Assembly: GCA_024138025.1 (NCBI GenBank)
Contig: JAMXBD010000112.1
Coordinates: 930,001 to 994,000, forward strand
Direction of reading: 5' to 3'
Source of the DNA: Combretum micranthum
Taxonomy: Eukaryota; Streptophyta; Magnoliopsida; Myrtales; Combretaceae
Length of the DNA stretch: 64,000 bases
Shown here: positions 22,437 through 33,314 of the stretch, piece by piece
How the letters are laid out: the number at the start of each line of letters is the position of its first letter
Numbering within the stretch: position 1 is the first letter of the stretch
Position numbers and translations under genes: made by a program
The notes under the pieces: generated by a model
What the model was told of the DNA's origin: nothing
The model's database searches: none
What the model saw: only the letters and a program-made list of their open reading frames with translations

Positions 22437-24260
22437 CCACCTCGCCTTCCACTTCTTTCACACATTTTCATTTTACTTAACAAAACTCTACCAAAATCAC
22501 TTCTCAACTTTTCTCTCTACAAATTCCTCTCAAATACTTTCTTGCTTTCTGTCTTCATAAAGCACCCATTTCTCTTTAGAAATTATACTAAACACACCAT
22601 TCGTTTGTTTCTTCCATCTCCAATCCTTTATCAGCTTTAGGTCAAAATCCTGAACCTTTCTTTTTGCTCATGTAACATAACATGAACAAAGTGCATGTTT
22701 TGATTCTATATAATCCTCATGATTCCAATGCTAGGGAATGGACTCATGAAAAACAACATGTTGTTCATGTCTTTTTTACCTTCATAATGTGTTCTTGTTA
22801 TATTATGTTCATGTTTATAACTTAACTCTTATATGTTATTATATATTTGTATGCATCTATATTTTTAAGAGCCTAAATGCTCACAAACCCAACTCCTTAT
22901 TTCTTTACTACGTGCTTATTTATGTATTTCATGCAAATAAATAAGACTAGTTAATCTTTAGTCTTAAACTTTTCCTTAATCAAGTTAAAAAAAGGGGATT
23001 TGTCTATAATCTAGGTATTGGGGAGCCTTGAATAAAAATCTAAGACTCTCATATTTTCTTATTTCTTTTCCTTGCTTATTTCATGAGACTAGTATTATTT
23101 CGAGTCTTGGGAAGTCATGAAATTAATCTAAGACTTCTGTAATTTTCTTTATTATACTTTTCTTATTTCTTTATGGAATTTGTCAATTTCTAAGTTTCGG
23201 GAAGTCTTGATAACAAGCTAAAACTTTCATAATTTTGTCATTATATTTGCCTATTTGATTTTATATTCCTTGATTTTCTACATGAGTTATACTTATCTCA
23301 TAACATAATTATTAAGTTCATATTCATGCATGGGCATAAAGTGATGTCGTTGTCTTAATAAAACTTTTTTTTTATAAAAAAAAGGAACATGAATTATTTT
23401 CTTTTATATAAATGAGACTAAATTCTTAAGAGGAATAATATTTAATACTTAGGAAATTTTTTCATTTAGATTAAGAATGAATTTTCTAAGCATATCCTAT
23501 TCTAAATGTTAAAGTAGATTTATCATAAATCTTCAATGTTGATAATTCTTTGCTACATAAATTTTTCTTAAAAACTTATTTTGTGGCATATGCCAACATT
23601 TTGACAAATGCTAAGAACAAGACTATTTTCAAGACAAACTTAAAATAAACTCCCAAGTTAAATACTGCTTAGAAATGAAATTGGTATACAACATAAGGAA
23701 GTAAGTTTTAAAAATAAAATTTATTTTTATTTTATAAAAATAGTAGCTACAGTAACTAGGCACTCAATTTTAACAAACTAGAAATTTTAACTTCCTCCCA
23801 ATCACTTAAAAAAGAGAGATTATAGAACCTAATCATTTTAACCTTCAAAATAAATTGTTTATGAAAAATCACTGCTCGGACAACATCACTAAAATCATGC
23901 ATATAATATGAGTTTATATTAGTATCAAATAGTTTTCCACTATATACTTGCTATAAGATTTTTAGATGATGAAAAAATTAGAAAAATGCAAACTTAAAGG
24001 CTAGAACTTTTTGATCAAATCTGTACCATTCTTTTTTGAAACTCAAAAGACCTTAAATGTTAAAAATAACCTTATAAATAGATAGATCTTTTCGAATAGG
24101 TAGAAAACGACTGCTAATATGGGAAATTTTTAGTTAAATTATGGCATTTTAAAGTTGAAATTTCCTTTAATTCGAATTTTGACAAAATTGATAAAATAGA
24201 GTTAGATAGTTTAAGTGGAACTTCCATGAAATACTCATTTCGAGTATTTCTTTTATTTAT

Positions 24261-24310
24261 ATGACGATGACCAAGACCTTCTCTTTCTTGATGATTACTT
24301 TGAGGGATAG
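24261..24310 (+). pseudogene. LTR acidic micro-ORF, copy A5 (diverged)
   Basis: This stretch corresponds in position to the 15-codon acidic frame of the other family A LTRs. It still reads as an acidic run ending DQDLLFLDDYFEG and a TAG stop, followed by GGCCGAGTGAGT. The acceptor-like AG and the LPPDYYY core are lost, and it is about one codon longer. Confidence 0.3.
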
Positions 24311-24496
24311 TGATCGCTATGGCCGAGTGAGTTTTCCTTTACGTTTTATGTATTCATGCATGTGCTTGTAGAATAGAGCACTAGATTTTAGGAAAAGATA
24401 AAATATGATATGCATGTGGGATTATCATGGGAATTATGTTTGTAAATTGTTATGCATGATCAATGAATGATAAGCATATTGGAACTCAATTGGTTG

Positions 24497-26372
24497 TGTA
24501 ATATACAAGAACAATATTTCATAGAGAGGGATATTAGTGTAATATATAAAAGGGTACTTTTGTCTTGGAACAGATGAATTTGGACATGGGGAAGTTATAC
24601 GTAAATGACCGGATGATTTTGGAGTAGGTCGGCATATAGGCTACCAACCTATAATTCAAAGTTGCCAGCCTAAATACAAAGGATTTGGCTTAAACATTAG
24701 CTTGGAGCGTCGGAGAAAAAATTTACGAATTAGAGAATTTGGTCGTACGTTGGCCATTAGGCCGTCGGCCTAAGTGATGGCCTTGGATGATTTGGAACGA
24801 CCTGAGACATTTAAGCCGCCAGCCTTGTTTCCTTTGCGTACCAGCCTATATTCCTTCAAGGGTTGACTTGATAAATTCATCTTAAACTCAACCTTAACTC
24901 TCATAAGCTCTCCTAAACATAAATAAACCCTAGATGGCACTCTCCAAGGAGGATTTTATTAAAGAATCGGGTAAGTAACCTCTCCTAATCCTTTAGTTTG
25001 TTCTAGGATGTGATCTTTCTAAGATTTTATTGTTGATTGGTGAAGGGGATCAATTGTTGGTGGAATTTGGAGGAAAACCTTATGTGTAGGAATTGGGGGA
25101 TTTCAGATCTACGAAAAATTAAAGAAGGTAAGACTCAAACCGAAATTATAATTCATATATCTTAAGTGTTAGGAGAATTTGAATCATACTTGTTGTTGAG
25201 AATAATTGTGAATGTATGAACAATGATGAAAAGGTGATCTCGAGAATCAGGGTTTCATTATTTCGTGGTGTTGATTAGAGATTTGGTGATTCTACGGGTT
25301 TCACAAGAGAAAGGTGTGTTGGAAATTCTAAATTGATGAACTACAGTTTAGTATTTATATTTCTTATGTTGTTATCAATATGTAATTGATTAGTAGAATG
25401 GGTGATTCTTTGTTCAGGTGTTTAATTGAAAATAGGATTTCTATTTCTTAAGCGAAAACAGGTATGTCCTTACCATGCTTGTTTGTTTGTGCTTGCAGGA
25501 TTAGTTTGTAAATTTGACCTAATTCATATATGACTATAGTTCAATTGTGTGTTGGTTGTGAGTGGTTGCGGTTAGTAAAGACCACGCAGAGTGTGATACT
25601 AACGCTGGCAACCTGACGATCTATGTGTAAGGTTATCTTGAGTAGACTCGTGCATAGAGATGATTCTAGTAGTTTAGGAGTAGTGCCAGTATGACACCCA
25701 AGTGTGTGGGAGATTCCTAACACCATATATATATTATATTACCTATTTTCCTACAGCTTGTTTTTAAGGAGTCTGAGATACTCGAAGTTTGAGATTAGTC
25801 ATGGTTGTTCTTGAATTGTGTTGTATGCTGGATTAATGAAAAGATAACAACTGATGCTTGCTGCGTTAGATATTAAGTTGCTTGTGAATTGTTTGATGTA
25901 TGATCATACACCTGTGTTTTTGGTTTGGATGTACTGGGCCTTTGTGCTCATTCCTTTTTCTTTTTCAAGAACAGGTGAAGACCAGATAGTGTATGATTTA
26001 TCTGGCTTTGATGTATTTGTTGAGCTTAGGGAAGACGATAGAGGACCTGGTTACCCAGCTAATATGTAGATAGCTGGAGTGGAGTTTTACTTATTATTTT
26101 GAGTTGTTAGATTTCCTTTAGGTTTCCAATTGAAAAGATTTTATAAGTAATTAGTTTTATGTTCTTATGAGGATTTTATCAATTGGCTTGGTTTATGCCA
26201 ACATTGATTTTGTTAAAATTATGTTATATGGATTTTCATATTGAGTATCTTTTATGTGAGTTATGGAGTTATGTGATGATATGTATTGTGGTTTAGATAT
26301 TTATAGCCTTTGCATGTGCCTTTGAAGAGAAGACACGTGGTGGGTTGTAATGCCTTAGTTTAGGGCCTTACA
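24497..26372 (+). repeat. 5' LTR of Tekay-type element
   Basis: 1876 bp, TGTAATATAC...GGGCCTTACA. The U3 holds a cluster of GCC/GGC words (24620-24845), including AGCCGCC near 24813, upstream of a TATA-like ATAAATTC. The R/U5 region carries the 31-codon acidic frame at 25974-26069. Confidence 0.95.
25974..26069 (+). CDS. LTR acidic micro-ORF, Tekay-type 5' LTR
   Basis: Thirty-one codons and a stop after the acceptor-like TTTTTCAAGAACAG. It reads GEDQIVYDLSGFDVFVELRE, continues DDRGPGYPANM, then TAG. The frame happens to be open upstream to 25854, but that part is not acidic. The 3' LTR copy (51593-51688) and the LTR at 59695-61813 (59984-60079) have exactly the same length and share VYDLSGF, FV, GEDD and GP, with many silent third-position changes between them. 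This suggests that the peptide is or was translated. No homolog recognised. It parallels the shorter acidic frame of family A LTRs. Confidence 0.5.
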   Translation, partial: GEDQIVYDLSGFDVFVELREDDRGPGYPANM

Positions 26373-26379
26373 ACTTATT

Positions 26380-26391
26380 TGGTATCAGAAC
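26380..26391 (+). other. Primer binding site, tRNA-Met type (Tekay)
   Basis: TGGTATCAGAAC lies seven bases after the LTR end. It matches TGGTATCAGAGC except for one G-to-A change. Confidence 0.9.
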
Positions 26392-26579
26392 TTTAGGTTA
26401 ATGATCTCTTTAGAAATAAGTTATGAACTCCTTAGGGCGGTGAGCATTGATGAGTGGGGTAGAAATAATAAGAATTGTTTATATATATGGTTTTATATTA
26501 CCTTATAGTTTATATAGCGTTTAATCTCTGAAGTTAGCTTTTCCTTTTTACCTTATGTTTTGTTGTATGCTCTGATAGA

Positions 26580-27569
26580 ATGCCGCTAAGAAGGAGAGCC
26601 CCTGATGCTAGTTCCTCTAGGAATGGTGATGAGGAACAAGCACCTGAGAACCAACTACCATAAACCAAGAACCTGGAGACATGCCCCCATCACCACCTCC
26701 ACTTGTAGGACAGTAGGTGCCTAATACTGCTGCAGGAGGACAAGTAACTGTTGATGCTGCACAGTTAATGCAAGCAGTGATTGCTCTATAAGGAGTAGTT
26801 ACCCAATAACAGCAAACTATGAGGTAGGATATGCAAGTGGTGCAGGCTAATGCTGAGGCCTAGAGGCAAGAGGCATAGAGGAACAATGGTAATGGTAGAA
26901 ATGGAGGCTATGGAGCAATACACGCTGACGTACTCAACCTAAACAAGTTTCTAGACCTAGTCTACAAATTTGAGCCCCAACTTGGGAAACCATTGAAGGC
27001 TTAGTTATGGATTGAGGAGGTAGAAAAAACATTTGCTGCATTGGACATACCAGATAATAAAAAGTAGAATATGCCTTCTGTTTGCTAATAGGGAGAGCAA
27101 ACAACTGGTGGATGAGTACCAAGTGTCATATGGCAAGAGCAATCACATGGGAGATGTTCAAACAAGCCTTCTATAAGGAGTTCTTTCCCAGTAGTATGAA
27201 GCAGAAGATGCTTCAGGAGTATCATATATTGCAGCAGGGCAAGATGACTGTAGAAGAATATGAAGCTGAGCTGCACCGATTGATGAGGTTTCTGCCAAAC
27301 CCCCTAAAGGAAAGTGAAAAGGCCAAAGTGAGCGGGTTTATCACTGATCTAGAGCTTGAAATTCAATATCAAGTCAATCTGATGGAAATGAATAACTACT
27401 TTGTTGTGGTTAACAAATCCAAGATAGTGGAGCAAGGTTGGAACAAAATTAAGGGGCGTGAAACTCAAAAGAGCCAAATCTATTATGGGAAGCGACCAAC
27501 TGCTAGTTTTCTTTATCAAGATAGGGGGAAGAGACTAGTTACATAGCAAAATAGGCCAATAATTTAGGG
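26580..27569 (+). pseudogene. gag: Tekay-type gag, N-terminal and capsid part
   Basis: The reading frame starts ATGCCGCTAAGAAGGAGAGC at 26580. The N-terminal part has a Pro-rich patch, a Gln-rich helical stretch and a Gly/Asn-rich hinge. The capsid core has IGRANNWWMS and ITWEMFKQAFYKEFFPSSMK (the intact frame is 27082-27546), matching the retrotransposon gag family. At least seven in-frame TAA/TAG stops in the first 450 bp stand where Gln is expected, each one C-to-T from CAA or CAG. At least two frameshifts are also present (near 26663 and 27063). The frame is then broken by the Tat/Ogre-type element at 27575 and the nucleocapsid resumes at 42928. Target duplication copies flank the insertion. 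Confidence 0.9.
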
Positions 27570-28537
27570 TGTAGTGCCGAGCCTAGATTTTCCCACTATC
27601 TGGTTCATTTCTCCTAACCCGATTCACATTAAACCCGAACCCATTTAACATGAATCCTCGACTAGGGGTTAAGAGAAATTTTAATTTTTGAAAATGATTT
27701 AGAGTCGCCACCCGATATAAATCGGGAAAAAATAAAAAAGCTAGGATCAATGGGTCGGTTGATCCTAACTTAGCTACTAGTCTAAGAAAATTTGATTTAA
27801 AAACCAAACTTTTTAAACCAGATATCATGGATTCGGGGGCTAACCTATTAAAACCAAATTGGTTACCACTTTCGGAATTTTAAATCTATAATCTATCCTT
27901 TATATGCTCAAAAATTCAAACAAAACAAAACAAAACAAACATTTATAAGTCACATTTTTCGAATTTTTTTTTTAGAATATGAATATCAACAAAACATCTT
28001 ATATTTACAAAATATTTATTCACAAATTTTTTTTTTATTTTTTAATGTCGCCCCGCAGGTGCCTACGTACTCGCTAATCGAGATCAGACAAAACGTAGTT
28101 CTTTTAAAAAAGAACTTAATTTGTTGATCAATTTTATATATTTGAACTCTTTTCACTTTAAATTCATTAAATTTTGAATTTTTATGAAGATCATTTTTGA
28201 TGATCCTATGATCTAATCAATTGACTTTTTATTTTAAGAAAAAATATTTTTCTAAGTCCAAAAATCATTTTTTTTAATAATCATCACATAAATGCACAAC
28301 ATATTCAAGATATTTTACAATATATTAAAATTATTTTCATGCATCAAATACACATTTTTAAAAGCAATTTAGGTATAAATACATATTAAAAATATTCAAA
28401 AATATTAAAAAAGATAAATTATTTTGAAAAATAATTATTTTGATTTTTCTGAATTTTTCTGAATTTTTTATGAATTTTTTACTATTTTTCGAAATTAATT
28501 ATATAATAAAAATATAATAAAAATGCGGACTGACCTG

Positions 28538-28925
28538 GACCGTTGGATAGAGCGGATGCGATCTGGATCGTTTGATCCGAAGACCGATCCTAGCCGTCTG
28601 ATCTCGTTGACTCGATCTGGGGCGTTAATCACCTTGATCAAATCTGGACCGTTTGATTTGGATGATTGAATATGGGCCGTCTGATCTGCTTGATTGAATC
28701 TGGACCGTTTGATCTGCTTGATCGAATCTTGACCGTCTGATCTGCTTGATTAAATCTGGACCGTTTGATCTGCTTGATTGAATCTGGACCGTCTGATCTG
28801 CTTGATTAAATATGGACCGTCTGATTTGCTTGATTAAATCTGGACCGTTGATCTGCTTGATTAAATCTGGACTGTCTGATCTGCTTGATTAAATCTGGAC
28901 CGTCTGATCTGAGCTGACCGTTGAC
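28538..28925 (-). repeat. 28-bp tandem array in the 3' LTR
   Basis: About twelve units resembling GATCTGCTTGATTGAATCTG plus GACCGTCT on the plus strand. Units vary by point changes, and the array ends in GAGCTGACCGTTGACCGTTG. The 5' LTR carries the matching array at 41158-41538. Open frames across it are repetitive (SRFNQADQT) and are not genes. Confidence 0.9.
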
Positions 28926-29395
28926 CGTTGACCAGGGGGCGGGTTGGACTTCGGAATTTCGGGTCGGATCTGACCCGATCGGGCGAAGAAGACGAAGTCG
29001 CGGCCTTTCGAGCGTTCCTCGGTCGCCTGTGGTAGTTTTCGAGCCCTGGAAGCTTGTTGGCCCGATGCCCATGGTGGTGGTGCGTCCTCTGGTGGTGGTG
29101 GTTCGTGCCCAGAACCACCGTGGGCGGCGGTTCGCGGAGGTTGATCGGCAGCAAGGGTTTTAAACAAATAAAAAAAATTTCAGAGAGTAATCCGATCAAT
29201 TCGAGAAAATTCAAGCACACTAAAACATTAAAATCAAGTTTCTAATACTCCTAAAACACTCAATTTGGATCAAATATGATCCAAGAACTTTGAATTTGAA
29301 AATTTCGAATTCTACATCCTTAATTCGAAAATTTCGAATTGATCTTGTTATGTGTGTTTCTTGCAATTGAGTTGTGCCTTTTGATCCTAGTACCC

Positions 29396-29405
29396 CTATT
29401 TATAG
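29396..29405 (-). promoter_or_regulatory. TATA box in Tat/Ogre 3' LTR
   Basis: The minus strand reads CTATAAATAGGGGT, a good plant TATA box. An identical copy lies at 42029-42038 in the 5' LTR. Confidence 0.7.
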
Positions 29406-29852
29406 ATTGCAAAACTCAATTTAACGTTTCGTATTGTTTCAGAAACCAATCGATTTTGCCTCTTCATTTGCACGAATTTATCCAATAATTCGTGTTTAAT
29501 TCGTTTTAAACTGATGAATTGATGATTGATCTTCCATATTCTTCATCAGATCATCCAATGTGGGTAATGAATCGTCCAATTTCATCAATTCCTGTAAATT
29601 ATCATTAATGGACAATTGAACTTCATAAATTGTATTTTTTTTTAATTTTTCTAGCACGAATTTTGTGACTTTGGGTTGCTTTTACTCATGAATTGTGCAC
29701 TGATCTTTCATATTCCATGTCTACTTTGCAATGGCATCATCAATTTCAACAATTAATGATGTTTTGTCAGTTAAAAATTGATGCAAAGTAAGGGAAAAAG
29801 TCACTTTGAGAAGGCAAAAAATAAGACGATAAAAAGGCAAAAATTTGCCTTT

Positions 29853-29928
29853 GCTAGGATTTGAACCTGGGTCCTTGAGCTTGGGTGTGTGTTTGGGTCA
29901 ATGTATTTAACCAATAGGCCATTTGGCC
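29853..29928 (-). other. tRNA-like segment with pol III A and B boxes in LTR
   Basis: On the minus strand an A-box-like TGGCCTATTGG (29911-29921) is followed about 43 bp later by a B-box-like GGTTCAAATCC (29857-29867), with the spacing of a tRNA. It starts near GGCCAAATGGCC. No convincing cloverleaf or anticodon stem can be drawn by eye, so this is a tRNA-derived relic or SINE head rather than a tRNA gene. It is present in both LTRs, so it was fixed in the family before this insertion. Confidence 0.55.
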
Positions 29929-30301
29929 TGTGCCTCGATCACTTAGCCAACTCATTACTTAATTAAGGCTTTTGGAAAAATGAGTTTAATTAAACAAAAA
30001 TGAAAATTTTGTTTAATTAACTTTAAAAATGATTTATAATAAAACTATATACTATATTGAGCTCAAATAATTTTCTATATATTTATCTCTCATTTTATGA
30101 TTTTTTCTTTCTATTTTTTATTTTCTCCCTTTTTTTATTCTTTTTTTTATTCTCTTTTTTTTAATCCTTTTCTTTTCTCTCTATATCTCACTCTTTTTTT
30201 TTTATTATTTTCACTCTCTCATTTTTTATGAGCTCAATATAATACAAATTTTTATTATAAATTTAAGCCTTAATTAATTGGGCAAAAATTGGGTGTCTAT
30301 A

Positions 30302-30317
30302 GCTGCCCCTCTTTGTG
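30302..30317 (-). other. Polypurine tract of Tat/Ogre-type element
   Basis: The minus strand reads CACAAAGAGGGGCAGC directly before the 3' LTR start. This purine-rich plus-strand primer just before TGTAGACACC is typical of the Tat lineage. Confidence 0.85.
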
Positions 30318-30439
30318 GTAAAGTTTGAACAAAACTTTTACCACAAAGACAAAAAGATAGCCAATTTTTACTTAATTTTTCCTGTCAACAAAGATATAAT
30401 TTTTTTATCCTAAAAGGATGGATTCTATATTGGACGCCG

Positions 30440-30955
30440 TGCTAAACCATCTATCGAGTTTAGACTTTGATATTCGCTAGGTCAACTGTCGGACCTAGAC
30501 TTAGAAAACTGATAGACCATCTGTATGGCCTAGATTTAGAAAAAATAAAAAACCATTTGTCGGGCCTAGATTTAGAAAAATGATAGACCATCTGTCGGGC
30601 CTAGACTAAAAAAACTGATAGACCGTCTGTCGGGTCTAGATTTTGAAAAATGATAGGCCATCTGTCAAGCCTAGACTAAAAAACTGATAGACCGTCTGTC
30701 GGGTCTAGATTTAGAAAAATGATAGGCCATCTGTCGGGCCTAGACTAAAAAACTGATAGACCGTCTGTTGGGTCTAGATTTTAGAAAACTAATAGGCCAT
30801 CTGTCGGGCCTAGACTAAAAACTGATAGACCATCTGTTGGGTCTAGATTTAGAAAAATGATAGGCCATCTGTCGGGCCTAGACTAAAAAACTGATAGACC
30901 GTCTGTTGGGTCTAGATTTTAGAAAACTGATAGGCCATCTGTCAGGCCTATGGGC
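30440..30955 (-). repeat. 3' UTR tandem array 1 (about 33-bp units, 66-bp dimers)
   Basis: About fourteen units containing ATAGACCGTCTGTCGGGTCT with AGATTTAGAAAA alternate with a variant ATAGGCCATCTGTCGGGCCT with AGACTAAAAA, giving a two-unit higher-order pattern. It lies between integrase and the polypurine tract, where Ogre elements of legumes are known to carry tandem repeats. Confidence 0.9.
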
Positions 30956-31004
30956 TTTAATTTGGTCATTTGCCGGACCTATGGGCTTTGGTTTGGTCAT
31001 TTGG

Positions 31005-31200
31005 TCTTGGTCACCATCTGGAATGGATGGATTTCTAAATTTGATCTTGACCACCATCTTGAATGGATGGGTTTCAGAATTTTGTCTTGACCACATCTTG
31101 GATGGATGGGTTTCTGAATTTTGTCTTGATCACCATCTTGAGTAGATGGGTTTCTGAATTTTGTCACCATCTCGAAAGGATGGATTTTGAATTTTGGTCA
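31005..31200 (-). repeat. 3' UTR tandem array 2 (about 45-bp units)
   Basis: Four to five units containing CACCATCTTGAATGGATGGG and TTTCTGAATTTTGTCTTGAC. It is unrelated by eye to the neighbouring 33-bp array, so two independent arrays are stacked in one 3' UTR. Confidence 0.85.
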
Positions 31201-31637
31201 GTACTAGACTATCTGTCGAGTCTAGACTGAGGGGTACTTGTGATTTTTCAGTTCACTGGGAGTTTTTTTATGAAAATTTTGGTTCCATATCCAACATCGA
31301 TGATAAAAAGCATGCTTCAATTTTCTATCAAAATTAGTTATCCTTGCAGTAATATTTTCTTTTAAAATAAGAACAATCAATAGACCAAACTGTATAAACG
31401 CATTCATTCAGCATTATAAGATGCTCAAATTTCTTTCTCTGATGATTCAAATGGTGTTTAGTTGGAAAATTATTCGGAAGAATTTTGTGGGTCAGGCTTT
31501 GATCCGACTTCAGAGAATTTCAGGAATATCAACTTTGCTTATAATTAATTAAAATAAAATTAATTGATCACTTGAAATGACAAATTTTATTGATCAAGGA
31601 TAATACAACTTTACAGCATCTGAGTTCACAGGATCCT
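31201..31637 (-). other. 3' UTR of Tat/Ogre-type element, no repeat
   Basis: Between array 2 and the integrase stop. The minus-strand frame 31407-31222 has no recognisable similarity. Nothing further seen. Confidence 0.5.
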
Positions 31638-32772
31638 TTAAATCGGGTCCAGGGAAAGGATTAATGCTCCTCCCGACAAGACCTTCTTCACTATATATGG
31701 TCCTTCATAATTTAGTGTGAACTTTCCCCTGGAATCTTGCACATTTGGCAGTACTTTTCTCAGAACCAAATCACCTTCTTGAAAATTTCTTGGCTTGACT
31801 TTCTTATTAAACGCTTCTAGCCATTCTTTGTTGATACAATTGCCCTGACACATGCAGTCAACCTTTTTCATCTAAAAAGATTAACTGTTCAATCCTTTGT
31901 CTAACCCATTCAGCTTCTTCGAGCTCTGTTTCAGCCAGTACTCGGAGTGAAGGATCTCAACTTCTACTGTAAAATGGCTTCAGTTCCATATACCAGGGAA
32001 TAAGGCGTTGCCCCAGTTGACACTCTTACAGAGGTTCGATACGCCATCAATGTAATGGGATCATTTCATGCCAATCTTTGTATGCAATTGTCATCTTCTC
32101 AATGATTCTCTTGATTTTTGTTTGGCGGCTTCTACTGCTCCATTCATCTGTGGGCGATATGGAGTGAATTTCGGTGTTTAAATCTTGAATTGCTGACATA
32201 AATCAGTCATTGCATTGTTGTTCAGATTTGTACCTTATCGGTAATGATACTTTCTGGAGTTCCATATCGAGCAATGATATCTCTTTTGATGAATCGCACC
32301 ACAACGACTTTTGTCACACTGGCGTATGAAGCAGCTTCAACCCATTTGGTAAAGTAATCGATTGCAACTAGTAGAATCGATGACCATTTGAAGCTTTTGG
32401 CGAAATTGGCCCAATACATCTATTCCCCACATTGAGAAAGGCCATGGTGTCGACATTGACTGTAATTCCTTCGGAGGGCATTTATCTTGTTTGCGTAAAT
32501 TTGACATAAATGACAAGATCTCACATGTTTGATACAGTCGATTCCATGGTTAACCAGAAATATCCTAGCCTCATAATCTTTTTAGCTAGCATATATCCGT
32601 TCATATGAGGTCCACATACTCCCTCATGAACTTCTTCCATTAATTTTTGAGCTTCTTTTTCATCTACACATCTCAACAGGGTTGTATCGAATGACCTTCT
32701 GTATAAGGTATCTCCACTTAACAAAAATGACTTGCCAGACTCAATGATTTCTGATCCTTTTTTGTAGCACAC
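31638..32772 (-). pseudogene. int: Tat/Ogre integrase
   Basis: Inserts the cDNA copy into the host genome. The N-terminal zinc-binding region has HEGVCGPH and, after a frame change, CHLCQ. The catalytic core has WGIDVLGPI (first Asp), AIDYFTKWVEAASYASVTK, ESIITDK (second Asp) and, in another frame near 32125-32150, MNGAVEAA (the catalytic Glu). The C-terminal part has FQEGDLVLRKVLPNVQDSRG and ends ALILSLDPI at 31638. All three catalytic residues are present, but at least three frame changes separate the parts. No chromodomain follows, as expected for the Tat clade. Confidence 0.9.
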
Positions 32773-32863
32773 TCAGGATAGCTACCTGTTTGCAAGAAAA
32801 TTTTGATATCTTGAAACCATGGTTCACTTGACTCAATCACAGCACAGAATGCGGGTTCACTTC

Positions 32864-33289
32864 TTATTCGGACTTGCAAAGGTTGTATTCTTGCTCCTTC
32901 AGTGAATTGGATAAAGAGGCCAGAGTAGCCAATGCATCAGCAAATTGATTCTGAGTTCTCGGCACATAAGTGAAGGAAATTTCTTTGAATCTTCCTGCTA
33001 ACTCAGCCAAGTGATTATGATAAGGAATCAACTTGGGATCCTTAGTTTTGAACTCGCCTCGAGTTTGGAAAATGATAAGTGATGAATCTCCAAACACTTC
33101 GAGCTCCTCGATATTCATTTGAATTGCCATTTCTAATCCCATGATGCATGCCTCGTATTCCGCTACATTATTTGTGTAAGGAAACATTAATCTGGCTGAT
33201 GCCGGGAACTGTTCTTCTTTTGGTGAGATGAGGACTGCCCTATTCCACACCCGTATACATTGGCTGCTCCATCGAAATACAACTTCCAA
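32864..33289 (-). pseudogene. Archaeal-type second RNase H (Tat clade hallmark)
   Basis: A frame of 141 codons with AVLISPKEEQFPASARLMFP, TNNVAEYEACIMGLEMAIQM, VFGDSSLIIFQTRGEFKTKD and ADALATLASL. These are the conserved blocks of the extra RNase H (aRNH) that Tat/Ogre elements carry between their own RNase H and integrase. The catalytic Glu (AEYEA), Asp (FGDSS) and final Asp (FADAL) are seen. The first Asp should lie just upstream, where the start reads as a broken frame (SSQCIRVWNRAVLI). Confidence 0.9.
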
Positions 33290-33314
33290 CTGTTGCTTTC
33301 GACTTCTGTTTCTG

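Larger units (their letters stand above)
21729..24496 (+). mobile_element. Family A LTR A5, left part
   Basis: Starts TGTAAACCCTTAGAATTTAA. It carries the family A U3 (TATA box 22429-22436), the diverged acidic micro-ORF and the GGCCGAGTGAGT word (24322-24333), then is interrupted by the Tekay-type element at 24497 and resumes at 51997. The flank ATTAT (21724-21728) compares with GTTGT (52966-52970) at the far end: three of five match and both differences are G/A, so a decayed target duplication is plausible. The copy is more diverged than A2-A4. Confidence 0.75.
27575..30301 (-). repeat. 3' LTR of Tat/Ogre-type element
   Basis: On the minus strand it runs from TATAGACACCCAATTTTTGC (30301; the 5' LTR has TGTAGACACC) to CTAGGCTCGGCA (27575; the 5' LTR ends GGCTCGACA). 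Both terminal dinucleotides have a transition relative to the 5' LTR. It contains a TATA box, a 28-bp tandem array and a tRNA-like segment. Confidence 0.95.

Noticed and set aside
28806..29220. Overlapping open frames on both strands (and 41251-41782) that look like proteins rich in DQADQT or PRTTVGGG
   Set aside because: They are translations of the 28-bp LTR array and the GC-rich block next to it. The same DNA is present in both LTRs and no frame is favoured.
29853..29928. A functional tRNA gene
   Set aside because: The two promoter boxes are present, but no acceptor or anticodon stem pairs convincingly by eye, and it is part of an LTR.
31005..31145. Plus-strand ORF 30906-31145 with repeated DGWVSEF
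   Set aside because: Translation of 3' UTR array 2 in antisense.
30440..31200. Regular repeats that could suggest a CRISPR array
   Set aside because: Units are directly adjacent without unique spacers, lie in the 3' UTR of a plant retrotransposon, and no cas gene is present.
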